From Flavobacterium sp. (lineage in GTDB: Bacteria; Bacteroidota; Bacteroidia; Flavobacteriales; Flavobacteriaceae): a DNA stretch of 5,581 bases. This document shows, in pieces, positions 1 to 5,581 of the stretch. Within the stretch, counting starts at the first letter, position 1; each line of letters starts with the position of its first letter. The translations under genes were made by a program, and so were the position numbers. The stretch is taken from contig DMHA01000164.1 in the NCBI GenBank assembly GCA_003449615.1, positions 247 to 5,827 of the forward strand, written 5' to 3'. Under the pieces are notes generated by a model that searched no databases, was not told the DNA's origin, and worked only from the letters and a program-made list of their open reading frames with translations.

Positions 1-73
1 TTTAAACTTTTAAACCTTTAAACTCTTAAACCTTTAAACAATTTTAAACTTTTAAACCCTTAAACTTTTAAAC
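1..73. repeat. Tandem 8-bp repeat array (YYTTAAAC)
   Basis: Nine consecutive units ending in TTAAAC can be read: a 7-base partial unit at 1-7, then 8-15, 16-23, 24-31, 32-39, 42-49, 50-57, 58-65 and 66-73. The first two bases of each unit vary between T and C, and a 2-base AA insertion interrupts the phase at 40-41. The array continues beyond the left edge, so its true length is unknown. It ends six bases before the -7 element of the downstream lyase gene, so it occupies the place where the -33 element would lie. Function is not known; it could be a simple-sequence spacer or an AT-rich upstream element. Confidence 0.9.
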
Positions 74-78
74 TTTAT

Positions 79-86
79 TATCTTTG
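79..86 (+). promoter_or_regulatory. Candidate -7 promoter element of the HMG-CoA lyase gene
   Basis: TATCTTTG matches the Bacteroidota housekeeping -7 consensus TAnnTTTG exactly. It ends only 7 bases before the ATG at 94, so transcription would start at or within a few bases of the start codon and the mRNA would be nearly leaderless. No TTG-type -33 element is visible at the usual 17-23 base spacing, because that stretch is the octamer array. The match is good, but such AT-rich motifs also occur by chance. Confidence 0.5.
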
Positions 87-93
87 AATTTCT

Positions 94-957
94 ATGGAAG
101 CAATAAAAATTATCGAATGTCCACGTGATGCGATGCAAGGCATAAAGGCATTTATTCCTACCGATAGGAAAGTGTCTTACATTCAATCTTTGTTACGTGT
201 GGGCTTTGATACTATCGATTTTGGGAGTTTTGTTTCGCCCAAAGCCATTCCGCAAATGCAAGATACGGTCGAAGTTTTGGCAAACCTTGATCTTTCAAAA
301 ACACAAACTAAATTGCTCGCTATTATTGCCAATACACAAGGTGCAATTGCCGCTTCACAACATCAATCTATACAATATTTGGGTTTTCCTTTTTCGATTT
401 CAGAGAATTTTCAGATGCGAAATACGCACAAAACCATCGCTGAATCCTTGGTAACTTTAGAAGAAATTCTCGAAATTGCCAATTCAGCCAACAAAGAAGT
501 TGTGGTTTATCTTTCGATGGGATTTGGCAATCCGTATGGCGATCCTTGGAATGTAGAAATCGTTGGAGATTGGACTGAGAGGCTTTCAAATATGGGAGTA
601 AAAATCCTTTCACTTTCAGATACCGTTGGCAGTTCGACGCCTGATGTCATTCAATATTTATTTTCTCATTTAATTCCAAAATATTCCCAAATTGAATTTG
701 GTGCCCATTTACACACTACACCCGACAAATGGTTCGAGAAAATAGACGCAGCCTACAATGCGGGTTGTCGCCGATTTGATGGGGCTATTCAAGGTTTTGG
801 CGGTTGTCCGATGGCAAAAGATGTATTGACTGGCAATATGCCAACCGAGAAATTGTTGTCTTATTTTAATTCCAAAAAAGAAAACACCAATTTGAGTGCT
901 ATGAGTTTTGAAAGCAGTTACAATGAAGCTTTAAAATTATTCGGGGAGTTTCACTAA
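94..957 (+). CDS. Hydroxymethylglutaryl-CoA lyase (HMGL-like TIM barrel)
   Basis: Probable cytosolic HMG-CoA lyase, which cleaves 3-hydroxy-3-methylglutaryl-CoA to acetoacetate and acetyl-CoA, the last step of leucine breakdown. The 287 residues cover a whole HMGL-like barrel. Residues matching the human enzyme's active site are visible: R11-D12 in the PRD motif near the N-terminus, D42 (Glu in human), D176 in SDTVG, the H205-x-H207 metal pair, catalytic C238 in GFGGCP, N248 and E252 in GNMPTE. D12, H205, H207 and N248 would bind the divalent metal. M1 is the right start because the first strand (residues 3-9) and PRD follow at once, as in the family. There is no Shine-Dalgarno sequence, which is usual in Bacteroidota. 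The two cysteines of the human YVSCALGCP segment are absent (YLSMGFGNP, 139-147), so this is a divergent branch. A related lyase substrate is possible. No leucine-pathway neighbours lie in the window. Confidence 0.88.
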   Translation: MEAIKIIECPRDAMQGIKAFIPTDRKVSYIQSLLRVGFDTIDFGSFVSPKAIPQMQDTVEVLANLDLSKTQTKLLAIIANTQGAIAASQHQSIQYLGFPFSISENFQMRNTHKTIAESLVTLEEILEIANSANKEVVVYLSMGFGNPYGDPWNVEIVGDWTERLSNMGVKILSLSDTVGSSTPDVIQYLFSHLIPKYSQIEFGAHLHTTPDKWFEKIDAAYNAGCRRFDGAIQGFGGCPMAKDVLTGNMPTEKLLSYFNSKKENTNLSAMSFESSYNEALKLFGEFH

Positions 958-971
958 CCTTCTCTTCGCTT

Positions 972-1178
972 AGTAATAGTTTTTAAATAAAGTGTCCAAA
1001 TTTTGGCGATGTTATTTTGCAATTTTTCAAGGCAAAAAATCTTTGAAACAAAGTTAGCTAAACTCCTCTGAAAATAAAAACATTGTGAAGTAATAGCTGG
1101 GCTATTGAAATATTTTTTAACGCAGAAAAAGTGTGAATGAACAAGGCAAAATGAAGGATTTATTTGAAAACTATTACT
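972..1178. mobile_element. MITE-like element with 20-bp terminal inverted repeats
   Basis: The left end (972-991) reads AGTAATAGTTTTTAAATAAA. The reverse complement of the right end (1159-1178) is the same except for one base (C for T at the thirteenth position). That is 19 of 20 matching bases over a 207-bp unit with no plausible ORF, the form of a miniature inverted-repeat transposable element. Inside are a third copy of AGTAATAG at 1089-1096, two direct copies of CAAGGCAAAA (1028-1037 and 1142-1151) and small hairpins. It fills nearly all the space between the convergent lyase and ATPase genes, and its right end overlaps the ATPase stop codon. No clear target-site duplication is visible at the flanks. 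It could instead be a dispersed non-mobile intergenic repeat; no transposase is present in the window. Confidence 0.6.
1092..1118 (+). terminator. Weak candidate terminator for the lyase gene
   Basis: AATAGC (1092-1097) and GCTATT (1101-1106) form a 6-bp stem with a 3-base loop, followed six bases later by six T residues (1113-1118). The stem is short, the T tract is not immediately adjacent, and it lies 135 bases after the lyase stop, inside the MITE-like element. It is the only hairpin-plus-T arrangement I see in this convergent gap, so it is offered with low confidence. Confidence 0.25.
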
Positions 1179-3705
1179 TAAACACTTTATAAATTTCTAT
1201 CCAAAAAACCGATACAAATCCCACCAAAATACTCAAACCAATTTGTACCGTAGAAATGGATTCAAACATAAAGAATTTTGAAAATACAGGAACTAAAAGT
1301 AGCAAACCAGTCAAAAGAATTGTGATTCCAATGATGATTAAAACCAAGTTGTTTTTGTATCGAATGGTTGTAAATATCGAATAATAGAAGGAACGATTCG
1401 CCAATGTCAAAAAAATATTGGAAGCAATTAATGTTAAAAACACAATGGTTCGTGTAGCACTTTCTGAACAGTTTTCATTCACACAATATTGATAAATAAA
1501 TAAGAGTCCGAGCGTGATGACCAGTCCTTGAACAATGCTGATTGTTATTTCTTTTAAATTGAAAAAAGTATTCGTTAGCGGACGTGGTTTTTGAAGCATC
1601 AAATTCGATTCCATTGGTTCATTTTCATAAATAATGGAACAAGTGGGGCCCATAATGATTTCCAGAAAAATAATGTGAACAGGCGAAAAAATATTGGGGT
1701 AAATCCATCCCAAAACCAACGGAATAAAGACAATCATCACGATTGGAATGTGAATAGAAATGATGTATTGAATGGCTTTTTTTAGGTTGATGTAGATTTT
1801 TCTTCCCATGGCAATAGCGTCAGTCATTTTCGATAAATCATCATCAATCAAGATGAGATTGGCGGCCTGTTTGGCAATTTCGGTTCCTTTTTTGCCCATT
1901 GCAATTCCGATGTGTGCCGATTTCAAAGCAGGACCATCGTTTACTCCATCGCCAGTCATTGCCACAATTTGGTTGTTGGCTTTCAAAGCTTCAATAATTT
2001 TGAGTTTTGCTTCAGGAAACATTCTAGTAAAAATGGTTGTTTCCATCACCTTTTCTTTCAAAGTAGCTTTATCCATAGCCATCAATTCATCGCCATTTAG
2101 TGTGTTTTCGGGATTTCTGAATCCTATTTGTTTGGCAATGGTTGTGGTCGTTTCGGCATTATCTCCAGTTACAATTTTCACTTGAATTCCTGCATTATAA
2201 AAAGCATCCAAAACTGTTTTAATATTCTCTTTTGGTGGATCATAAAAAGCCACCAATCCTTTGAAATCGAATAAAAATTCCTGCTGTGTTTTTGGAAAAT
2301 CTTTTCCTGAAAATTCTGAAACTCCAACACCCAAAACCCGAAAACCTTCTTTCGACATCGATTCAATGGCAGTATTTATTTTTTTAATCTCTTCGGCAGA
2401 AAGATTTGAACACGCAATTAAAGCTTCGGTCGCTCCTTTGACCGCAATAATTCTGGTTCCAGTTTTATTTTCAAAAATGTGGGTCATCATTGGAGGTTTT
2501 CCGCCCAATGGATATTCGTGAACTAATTGAAAATTGGGTCTTTCGTCCTTAATCTCTAATTTTGAATAGGCTTCGTGGAGTGCAATTTCCATTCCATCAA
2601 ACGGAATCGGTTCACTCGCCCACATCGCAAGACTTAATAATTCCTGTTCTTGTTCATTCAATTTTTGATTTTTATTGTCATTGTCATTGCCATTGTCATT
2701 GCCATTGCCATTGAAATTATCATTAACTGTATTGTTTGAAAGCGTGAATAATTGAGCCAAACTCATTTTGTTTTGAGTAATTGTCCCTGTTTTATCGGTG
2801 CAAATTACAGTAGCACTTCCAAGGGTTTCGACCGTTTTGGTATGTTTTACTATGATTCCCATTTTCATCAATCGCCAAGCGCCTAAAGCCATAAATGTGG
2901 TAAATGCCACAGGAATTTCCTCGGGAATGATGCTCATCGCCAAGGTTAATGCTTTGAGTAAACTGTCTAAAAATAGTCCTGAATTATAAAAATTTATGCC
3001 CCAAACAATTCCAAAAATCAGTAAACCCAGAAGGGACAATTTTTTTACAAAATTTCCTATTTGAATCTGTAAAGGTGTTTTTTCTTCGACAATAGATTCG
3101 ATACTTTTTCCAATTTTCCCCAACTGCGTTTGGTTTCCAATGGCGGTAACTTCACAAATAGCCAAGCCACTTGCGGCAATTGTTCCTTGGAATACTTGAT
3201 TGATTTCGGATTTTTCATTTTTAAAAACCGAAAGCGATTCCCCCGTCAAAATAGATTCATTGACCGAAAAATCATTCGATTGAATAATCGTTCCATCGGC
3301 AGGAATAAAGGTACCTTCTTCGGTTTGAATTAAATCGCCCAAAACAATTTCTTCGCTTGAAATTTCAATGATTTCGCCGTTTCGGATGACTTTACTTTTG
3401 GGTTGCGATAATTTTTTTAGTTCTTCGATTGCATTTCTACTTTTCGATTCTTGATACAATGAAATGGTAGAAACCAAAACCACTGCTGCCAACATAAAAA
3501 TACCATTGCTGAATTCTCCGGTGATAAAATAGATGCTGGTTGCCAATAATAGTAGTAAAAACATAGGTTCTTTAACCATTTCAATTAAAGAAGTAATAAA
3601 ATGGTTTTTATCTTGATGTTCTAAGGAATTAGAACCATTTTTTTTTCTTGATTGAATCACTTCTTCGTTAGAAAGTCCTTGTAATGTGGAGTTTGATGGT
3701 GTCAT
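1174..3705 (-). CDS. Cation-translocating P-type ATPase (P2-like, substrate unknown)
   Basis: An inner-membrane ion pump of 843 residues driven by ATP. Domains in order: N-terminal cation-ATPase segment (about 8-45); M1-M2 (46-85); actuator domain with TGES at 154-157; M3-M4 (222-275) with PEEIP at 261-265; phosphorylation domain with DKTGT, phospho-acceptor D304; nucleotide domain with KGA at 423-425; DPP at 489-491, TGD at 513-515 and the hinge TGDGVNDGPALK at 584-595; then six more helices (about 643-840), ten in total. The catalytic residues are complete. The ion site is not that of a classical Ca2+ pump: E262 of M4 is kept, but M5 reads IHIPIV (651-656) and M6 reads LEIIMGPTCS (681-690), lacking the Asn/Glu and Asn-Thr-Asp set of SERCA. 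Automatic labels such as calcium or magnesium ATPase would therefore be unsafe. Residues 325-347 are an Asn/Asp/Gly-rich linker. The gene ends in tandem stops (TAA TAG). No Shine-Dalgarno is evident. Confidence 0.92.
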   Translation of the reverse strand: MTPSNSTLQGLSNEEVIQSRKKNGSNSLEHQDKNHFITSLIEMVKEPMFLLLLLATSIYFITGEFSNGIFMLAAVVLVSTISLYQESKSRNAIEELKKLSQPKSKVIRNGEIIEISSEEIVLGDLIQTEEGTFIPADGTIIQSNDFSVNESILTGESLSVFKNEKSEINQVFQGTIAASGLAICEVTAIGNQTQLGKIGKSIESIVEEKTPLQIQIGNFVKKLSLLGLLIFGIVWGINFYNSGLFLDSLLKALTLAMSIIPEEIPVAFTTFMALGAWRLMKMGIIVKHTKTVETLGSATVICTDKTGTITQNKMSLAQLFTLSNNTVNDNFNGNGNDNGNDNDNKNQKLNEQEQELLSLAMWASEPIPFDGMEIALHEAYSKLEIKDERPNFQLVHEYPLGGKPPMMTHIFENKTGTRIIAVKGATEALIACSNLSAEEIKKINTAIESMSKEGFRVLGVGVSEFSGKDFPKTQQEFLFDFKGLVAFYDPPKENIKTVLDAFYNAGIQVKIVTGDNAETTTTIAKQIGFRNPENTLNGDELMAMDKATLKEKVMETTIFTRMFPEAKLKIIEALKANNQIVAMTGDGVNDGPALKSAHIGIAMGKKGTEIAKQAANLILIDDDLSKMTDAIAMGRKIYINLKKAIQYIISIHIPIVMIVFIPLVLGWIYPNIFSPVHIIFLEIIMGPTCSIIYENEPMESNLMLQKPRPLTNTFFNLKEITISIVQGLVITLGLLFIYQYCVNENCSESATRTIVFLTLIASNIFLTLANRSFYYSIFTTIRYKNNLVLIIIGITILLTGLLLLVPVFSKFFMFESISTVQIGLSILVGFVSVFWIEIYKVFK
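2674..2709. repeat. In-frame hexanucleotide microsatellite in the ATPase gene
   Basis: Six consecutive ATTGYC units on + (four decayed bases or more in the next units, ATTGAA and ATTATC). On the coding - strand they read AAT followed by GGC or GAC, giving alternating Asn-Gly and Asn-Asp dipeptides in the linker just after the phosphorylation-site segment. Because the unit is 6 bp, gain or loss of copies keeps the frame, so the protein could vary in linker length without being inactivated. Confidence 0.9.
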
Positions 3706-3780
3706 TGGATGTGTTTTGAAACCTTTTTCAAGATTTAGAATGAGTAAATTACTTTAAAAAAAATATTATTTTATAATGTC

Positions 3781-3840
3781 CCCACGGTTGAAACCGTGGG
3801 TTAAGTTCAATCTACTATTGCCCACGGTTTCAACCGTGGG
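3781..3840. repeat. REPIN-like pair of palindromic 20-mers
   Basis: CCCACGGTTGAAACCGTGGG (3781-3800) and its exact reverse complement (3821-3840) flank a 20-base spacer. Each copy is itself a perfect 9-bp inverted repeat around a 2-base centre, so each can form a hairpin and the two can also pair with each other. Its G+C content is far above that of the flanks. Two REP palindromes in opposite orientation form the layout called a REPIN or BIME, which is spread by REP-associated tyrosine (IS200-type) transposases; no such gene is in this window. A terminator role is unlikely because both flanking genes are transcribed away from it. Confidence 0.75.
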
Positions 3841-3855
3841 AATGTTTAAATATCA

Positions 3856-3888
3856 CAATTGTACTATTTATTTGCTGTAACTTTACAA
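3856..3888 (-). promoter_or_regulatory. Weak candidate promoter for the P-type ATPase gene
   Basis: Read on -, a TTG (3886-3888) is followed after 22 bases by TACAATTG (3856-3863), which matches the TAnnTTTG consensus at all but one position. If used, transcription would start near 3849 and the roughly 145-base leader would include the whole palindrome pair. No better -7 match lies closer to the ATG at 3705. Chance occurrence is quite possible. Confidence 0.25.
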
Positions 3889-3956
3889 TTTAGAATTTTT
3901 TTGTTTGGTTATTACAATTAGTGTTTAGCAAAAATTAGTTTTGTATTTTGTGATGA

Positions 3957-3984
3957 TTGGTTAAAAATTCATTCAATAATTTTG
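3957..3984 (+). promoter_or_regulatory. Candidate distal guaB promoter
   Basis: TTG at 3957-3959, a 17-base spacer and TAATTTTG at 3977-3984 match the Bacteroidota TTG/TAnnTTTG promoter. The expected start near 3991 would give a leader of almost 90 bases. Four bases after the -7 element comes GCAATTTA (3989-3996), the same octamer that follows the proximal promoter. Another -7-like match at 3936-3943 has no suitably spaced TTG and was not called. Confidence 0.4.
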
Positions 3985-4015
3985 TACTGCAATTTACGAT
4001 TTTTATACCAGAAGA

Positions 4016-4048
4016 TTGATGTTGTTTTCTTAAGATTGTCTATATTTG
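4016..4048 (+). promoter_or_regulatory. Proximal guaB promoter
   Basis: TATATTTG at 4041-4048 is a perfect TAnnTTTG -7 element. A TTG occurs at 4016-4018 (22-base spacer) and another at 4022-4024 (16-base spacer); the first fits the published spacing range better. Transcription would begin around 4054, giving a leader of about 25 bases to the ATG at 4079. This is the best promoter match in the window. Confidence 0.65.
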
Positions 4049-4051
4049 CAC

Positions 4052-4077
4052 GCAATTTAACTACAACTTCAAATTGC
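4052..4077 (+). promoter_or_regulatory. Inverted repeat in the guaB leader, abutting the start codon
   Basis: GCAATTT (4052-4058) and AAATTGC (4071-4077) are perfect 7-bp inverted arms around a 12-base loop. The right arm ends one base before the guaB ATG. In RNA from the distal promoter this would be a hairpin next to the initiation site. The proximal start near 4054 would remove part of the left arm, so at DNA level it may instead be an operator-like site. Its role is inferred only from position. Confidence 0.45.
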
Positions 4078-4078
4078 A

Positions 4079-5551
4079 ATGATAGCACACAACTCCAAGA
4101 TTATCGGCGAAGGTCTAACTTACGATGACGTATTATTAGTTCCCAATTTTTCTAATGTACTTCCTCGCGAAGTGAGTATTAAATCAAAATTTTCCAGAAA
4201 TATAACGCTTAATGTTCCTATTGTATCGGCTGCTATGGATACCGTTACCGAAAGTGCAATGGCAATAGCTATGGCTCAAGAAGGTGGAATTGGCGTTTTG
4301 CATAAAAATATGTCTATCGAACAACAAGCTGCCAAAGTCAGAAAAGTAAAACGTGCCGAGTCAGGAATGATTATCGATCCAGTTACTTTGCCCTTAAATT
4401 CTATCGTTGCCGATGCCAAAAAAGCGATGAAAGAATACGGAATTGGTGGTATTCCCATTGTGGATGAAAATAGAGTGCTGAAAGGAATCGTTACCAATCG
4501 TGATTTGCGTTTCGAAAAAAACAATGCTAGACCCATTATCGAGGTAATGACAAGCGAAAACTTGGTCACTGTTGCCGAAGGAACTTCTCTTGGGCAAGCC
4601 GAAGTGGTATTGCAAGGCTACAAAATCGAAAAACTTCCAGTAGTAAATTCTGAAAATAAATTAGTTGGATTAATTACTTTTAGAGATATTACCAAACTCA
4701 CTCAAAAACCAAATGCCAACAAAGATATTTACGGTCGTTTGTGTGTTGCTGCAGCCATTGGCGTGACAGCCGATGCGTTCGAAAGAGCTGCCGCACTTAT
4801 AAATGCTGGTGTCGATGCCATAATCATTGATACCGCTCACGGACATACCCAAGGTGTTGTCAATGTTTTGGCAGCAATAAAATCTAAATTTCCAAAAGTT
4901 GATGTGATTGTTGGAAATATTGCCACTCCAGAAGCTGCTAAATTTCTAGTAGAAAATGGTGCCGACGGTGTGAAAGTGGGAATTGGACCAGGTTCTATTT
5001 GCACAACTCGTGTGATTGCAGGTGTTGGTTTTCCTCAGTTTTCGGCTGTTCTTGAAGTGGCAGCAGCTTTAAAAGGAACAGGAGTTCCCGTTATTGCCGA
5101 TGGTGGAATTCGCTACACAGGAGATATTCCAAAAGCACTTGCTGCGGGAGCTCATTGTGTAATGCTTGGCTCACTTTTGGCTGGAACTAAAGAATCACCA
5201 GGCGAAACCATTATTTTTGAAGGTAGAAAATTCAAATCCTATCGCGGAATGGGTTCTGTTGAAGCAATGGAAGGTGGCTCCAAAGACCGTTATTTCCAAG
5301 ATGTAGAAGACGATATAAAAAAATTAGTTCCAGAAGGAATTGTAGGTCGTGTACCTTATAAAGGAGAATTAAACGAAAGTATGCAACAATTCATTGAGGG
5401 TTTGAGAGCTGGGATGGGCTATTGTGGTGCCAAAGATATTCCAACACTTCAAGAAACAGGAAGATTTGTTAGAATCACAACTAGTGGAATTGGCGAAAGT
5501 CATCCTCACAATGTTACTATTACTAAAGAAGCTCCGAATTATTCGAGGTAA
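4079..5551 (+). CDS. guaB: Inosine-5'-monophosphate dehydrogenase
   Basis: Cytosolic IMP dehydrogenase, which oxidises IMP to XMP with NAD+, the committed step of GMP synthesis. The 490 residues are the normal length for bacterial GuaB. The barrel begins with the GLTYDDVLL segment (12-20) and contains AAMDTVTE (51-58). Two CBS domains are inserted at about 95-150 and 155-207; in this family they bind adenine and guanine nucleotides and tune activity. The rest of the barrel shows D251 (DTAHGHT), the catalytic loop GPGSICTTR with C308, the IMP-phosphate-binding IADGGI (339-344) and GSLLAGT (364-370), YRGMGS (388-393), the R404-Y405 dyad of the mobile flap, and [11 protein letters not shown] (419-429). 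All key residues are present. The chosen ATG gives the family's usual N-terminus and lies just after the proximal promoter. It is transcribed away from the ATPase gene, with no partner gene in the window. Confidence 0.98.
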   Translation: MIAHNSKIIGEGLTYDDVLLVPNFSNVLPREVSIKSKFSRNITLNVPIVSAAMDTVTESAMAIAMAQEGGIGVLHKNMSIEQQAAKVRKVKRAESGMIIDPVTLPLNSIVADAKKAMKEYGIGGIPIVDENRVLKGIVTNRDLRFEKNNARPIIEVMTSENLVTVAEGTSLGQAEVVLQGYKIEKLPVVNSENKLVGLITFRDITKLTQKPNANKDIYGRLCVAAAIGVTADAFERAAALINAGVDAIIIDTAHGHTQGVVNVLAAIKSKFPKVDVIVGNIATPEAAKFLVENGADGVKVGIGPGSICTTRVIAGVGFPQFSAVLEVAAALKGTGVPVIADGGIRYTGDIPKALAAGAHCVMLGSLLAGTKESPGETIIFEGRKFKSYRGMGSVEAMEGGSKDRYFQDVEDDIKKLVPEGIVGRVPYKGELNESMQQFIEGLRAGMGYCGAKDIPTLQETGRFVRITTSGIGESHPHNVTITKEAPNYSR

Positions 5552-5557
5552 TTTTTT

Positions 5558-5581
5558 CAGTTTTCAGTCACAGTTTTCAGT
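5558..5581. repeat. Start of a short direct-repeat array after guaB
   Basis: CAGTTTTCAGT occurs at 5558-5568 and again at 5571-5581, with CA between, giving a 13-bp period. The second copy ends at the window edge, so the array may continue. It begins six bases after the guaB stop, with a T6 run in between and no GC-rich hairpin, so no intrinsic terminator for guaB can be called here. Confidence 0.7.

Larger units (their letters stand above)
3706..4078. other. Divergent intergenic region between the ATPase gene and guaB
   Basis: This 373-bp AT-rich stretch separates two divergently transcribed genes and contains no convincing ORF or RNA gene. It holds, from left to right, an A/T-run segment next to the ATPase start, the paired palindromes at 3781-3840, a weak promoter candidate for the ATPase gene, two candidate guaB promoters and the guaB leader hairpin. 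The leftmost 75 bases show no recognisable motif beyond A and T runs. Confidence 0.85.

Noticed and set aside
197..454. 85-codon open frame on + overlapping the lyase gene
   Set aside because: It is an out-of-frame shadow of the lyase, whose own frame carries all the catalytic motifs.
94..957. 2-isopropylmalate or homocitrate synthase
   Set aside because: These share the barrel fold but are longer; the 287-residue length and the GFGGCP catalytic cysteine motif fit HMG-CoA lyase.
1808..2185. 125-codon open frame on + inside the ATPase gene
   Set aside because: It lies wholly antisense to well-conserved hinge and phosphorylation-domain coding sequence and has no promoter or recognisable protein features.
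1174..3705. Naming the pump a calcium or magnesium ATPase
   Set aside because: The M5 and M6 ion-binding residues of SERCA-type pumps are not present, and nothing in the neighbourhood indicates a substrate.
3781..3840. Minimal CRISPR-like pattern (20-base repeat, 20-base spacer, 20-base repeat)
   Set aside because: There are only two copies, in inverted rather than direct orientation, each is a full palindrome, and no cas gene is present.
3781..3840. Bidirectional transcription terminator
   Set aside because: The flanking genes are divergent, so no transcript needs to end here, and neither hairpin is followed by a T tract.
3936..3943. Third -7-like element (TAGTTTTG) upstream of guaB
   Set aside because: No TTG lies at a suitable distance upstream, and such matches are expected by chance in T-rich DNA.
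4276..4569. 97-codon open frame on - inside guaB
   Set aside because: It is antisense to the conserved barrel and CBS-domain coding sequence of guaB, with no independent evidence of a gene.

Overview
The window looks like chromosomal DNA from a Bacteroidota bacterium, most likely Flavobacteriaceae (Flavobacterium-like). The evidence is the low G+C content, the lack of Shine-Dalgarno sequences before the genes, promoter elements of the Bacteroidota TAnnTTTG (-7) type, and proteins that read like flavobacterial ones. This is a judgement from sequence character; no database search was possible.

Layout: an array of an 8-bp repeat (YYTTAAAC) fills 1-73 and runs off the left edge. It is followed by a -7 element and a hydroxymethylglutaryl-CoA lyase gene on + (94-957). 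The gap to the next gene is almost entirely a 207-bp element with 20-bp terminal inverted repeats (972-1178) that looks like a MITE. A large P-type cation ATPase gene lies on - (1174-3705), convergent with the lyase; its stop codon falls inside the right terminal repeat. The ATPase contains an in-frame hexanucleotide microsatellite. A 373-bp divergent intergenic region (3706-4078) separates it from guaB (IMP dehydrogenase, + strand, 4079-5551). That region carries a pair of palindromic 20-mers in inverted orientation (REPIN-like, 3781-3840), two candidate guaB promoters and a leader hairpin abutting the guaB start. A second short repeat array begins after guaB and runs off the right edge.

The three genes are separate transcription units and do not form a pathway: leucine/ketone-body carbon metabolism (HMG-CoA lyase), ion transport at the membrane (P-type ATPase) and guanine nucleotide synthesis (GuaB). 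The coding content is ordinary housekeeping or accessory metabolism. The unusual material is in the spacers: every intergenic gap in the window holds a different kind of repeat. The best candidates for something undescribed are the MITE-like element and the REPIN-like pair. The ATPase is also worth attention, because it belongs to a P2-like group whose membrane ion site differs from the known Ca2+, Na+/K+ and H+ pumps.
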